Positions 6,254 to 7,163 of a DNA stretch of 7,163 nt are shown here, one piece after another. The translations under genes were made by a program, and so were the position numbers. Source of the stretch: Methanosarcinales archaeon (lineage in GTDB: Archaea > Halobacteriota > Methanosarcinia > Methanosarcinales > Methanogasteraceae); contig DTYY01000107.1 in assembly GCA_012961645.1 (NCBI GenBank), positions 1 through 7,163 of the forward strand, in the 5' to 3' direction. Under the pieces are notes generated by a model that made no database searches, was not told where the DNA came from, and worked only from the letters and a program-made list of their open reading frames with translations. Numbering within the stretch: the stretch's first letter is position 1; each line of letters starts with the position of its first letter.

Positions 6254-6348
6254 ATGATAGCACCGGACCTCAGAGCAACGTCCCTTAATCTCATTGCAGC
6301 CCTTATTTCTGGATGGTGCCGGTGAAAGGTTATGTGGGTGGATGAAGA
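6254..6348 (+). promoter_or_regulatory. Short spacer with possible promoter and GGTGG ribosome site
   Basis: This 95-bp gap between two plus-strand genes contains AT-rich boxes ccttaatc (6283-6290) and ccttattt (6301-6308). The second would place transcription near 6331, just before a GGTGG ribosome-binding site (6337-6341) that sits 7 bases before TTG 6349. No clear terminator for the upstream gene is visible, so read-through from the fusion gene is also possible. Confidence 0.3.
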
Positions 6349-7005
6349 TTGTATGAACGATCAAAAATGGCAGAACGGCTGAGTGCTGATGCGAACTGGT
6401 GGCAATCCCGGGAGATGCGACCGCATCTGATCAAATCCATCTCCCGATTCAACGAAGCAAGGGTTTACAGTGAGAAGAATGCTGAAATTGAGGCTTGCGA
6501 AACGATATTTGAGGGATTGGACGAACTGCGGGCAGGAGTGGAGGCGTATCAGAACCGGGAGGATGGGGACCTGGAAACACTGCTCGACGATCTGGTGGCA
6601 CACGGCGATCAGATTGATCTGCCGTTTTTGTGGGGATTGATAGAACGGTTATTTGGTCATCCTGCGAATCGGCTGGCAATTTACGGTACATTGAAACGAG
6701 GCGGGCATAATCACAGAATCATTGAGCATATTGCTGGAGAATGGATGGAAGGGTTCGTATGCGGGCGCATTGAAGAATATTATGGATTTCCGTTCTTTGT
6801 CTGGGATGAGGGAGGGGATAAGTTCCCGGTCGAAGTGTTGAGTTCTTCTGAATTGTGCGAATCATGGGAGAGAATCGATCGGTTCGAAGGGATCTGGTAC
6901 CACAGAAATCTGATACCGGTGAATGATTCCGCTGATAATATCCTTTTCATCGCCAATATCTATTGTAAATCCGGTATGATGTACAATCCGGGTTTATTGC
7001 AATGA
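6349..7005 (+). CDS. Gamma-glutamylcyclotransferase-fold (AIG2-like) protein with N-terminal helical extension
   Basis: The C-terminal part, residues 108-207, matches the GGCT/AIG2-like fold: LAIYGTLKRGGHNH (109-122) supplies the substrate-binding YGTLxxG loop. GFPFFVWDEGGDKFPVEVL (146-164) and ERIDRFEGIWYHRNLIPV (174-191) follow, and E180 in FEG is in the position where related enzymes keep their catalytic acid. Such enzymes release 5-oxoproline from gamma-glutamyl compounds or act on related amine adducts; the substrate here is unknown. Residues 1-107 look largely helical and charged and match no domain I recognise. The start is TTG 6349, supported by GGTGG 7 bases upstream; ATG 6367 would shorten the protein by six residues but lacks a ribosome site. 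It is probably cytosolic, and lies 95 bp after the fusion gene on the same strand. Confidence 0.82.
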   Translation: MYERSKMAERLSADANWWQSREMRPHLIKSISRFNEARVYSEKNAEIEACETIFEGLDELRAGVEAYQNREDGDLETLLDDLVAHGDQIDLPFLWGLIERLFGHPANRLAIYGTLKRGGHNHRIIEHIAGEWMEGFVCGRIEEYYGFPFFVWDEGGDKFPVEVLSSSELCESWERIDRFEGIWYHRNLIPVNDSADNILFIANIYCKSGMMYNPGLLQ

Positions 7006-7017
7006 AGAGGGTGAGAA

Positions 7018-7163
7018 TTGGAACTCGTATATTGTGACCGGAAAGACCTTGGAAGGGGTCAATACATCGTACCCCATTTCATTTGCCAAATAAAGGCTCA
7101 ATACATCGTACACCCTTTTGATATGCACTCCGTTCAACGCATCCTCTGTGATGCGTTATGGAT
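7018..7163 (+). CDS. Possible start of a further gene (partial, uncertain)
   Basis: A frame beginning at TTG 7018, 12 bases after the preceding stop, stays open for 48 codons to the window edge. GGTGA (7010-7014) lies 3 bases before it as a possible, rather close, ribosome site. The product (LELVYCDRKDLGRGQYIVPH at the start) is not recognised and includes two QYIV copies from a 14-bp DNA repeat. A minus-strand frame through the same DNA, bounded by stops at 7158-7156 and 6996-6994, also reads like protein (KRVYDVLSLYLANEMGYDVL). Neither can be confirmed within this window. Confidence 0.22.
   Translation, partial: MELVYCDRKDLGRGQYIVPHFICQIKAQYIVHPFDMHSVQRILCDALW
7059..7111. repeat. 14-bp direct repeat (7059-7072 and 7098-7111)
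   Basis: The sequence tcaatacatcgtac occurs twice, 39 bp apart, each copy with G-rich bases just before it and C-rich bases just after. The offset of 39 bp is a multiple of three, so it could be coding (QYIV on the plus strand, YDVL on the minus strand) or a pair of protein-binding sites. There are only two copies before the window ends. Confidence 0.75.
7136..7157. repeat. Perfect 8-bp inverted repeat at the window end
   Basis: aacgcatc (7136-7143) and gatgcgtt (7150-7157) are exact inverted copies separated by the 6-base loop ctctgt. This would form a stable hairpin or a two-fold binding site. No T-tract follows within the window, so it is not an obvious terminator. Confidence 0.6.

Noticed and set aside
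6261..6324. caccgg/ccggtg inverted repeat after the fusion gene as a terminator
   Set aside because: It is 6 bp with a 52-base loop and no following T-tract; likely chance.
7059..7111. The two-copy 14-bp repeat as the start of a CRISPR array
   Set aside because: The unit is too short for a CRISPR repeat, there are only two copies in view, and no cas genes are present.

Overview
The window reads as archaeal chromosomal DNA, most likely from a euryarchaeon of the methanogen or methane/alkane-oxidiser type. The evidence is a Nop5 box C/D RNP core gene, an archaeal-type TreT trehalose synthase, a CbiE corrin-ring methyltransferase, a probable DUF22 protein (an archaeal family), TATA-box/BRE promoter geometry, and GGAG/GGTG Shine-Dalgarno sites alongside apparently leaderless genes. 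The lineage below Euryarchaeota is a guess. There is no rRNA, tRNA, CRISPR array, insertion sequence or phage gene.

Layout, left to right: (1) the N-terminal half of a major facilitator transporter on the minus strand, cut by the window start; (2) a 212-bp divergent promoter region; (3) a plus-strand pair, a 140-residue DUF22-like protein followed 1 bp later by nop5; (4) convergent to nop5, a minus-strand MoxR-type AAA+ ATPase; (5) about 245 bp of intergenic DNA with a probable terminator; (6) minus-strand treT, preceded by a previously unlisted 40-codon ORF whose stop overlaps the treT start as ATGA; (7) a 232-bp divergent promoter region; (8) a plus-strand gene fusing a cobalt-precorrin-7 methyltransferase (CbiE) to a complete prephenate dehydratase with ACT domain (PheA); (9) a gamma-glutamylcyclotransferase-fold protein with an unrecognised N-terminal helical region; (10) a short, repeat-bearing tail that may start another gene.

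The genes are mostly housekeeping or metabolic and do not form one pathway: ribose-methylation RNP assembly (Nop5), compatible-solute synthesis (TreT), cobalamin and phenylalanine synthesis (the CbiE-PheA fusion), and small-molecule or peptide processing (GGCT-like). The strongest novelty candidate is the uninterrupted CbiE-PheA fusion, which joins two enzymes from unrelated pathways. Second is the small basic upstream ORF that seems translationally coupled to treT. I saw no convincing defence or mobile system.
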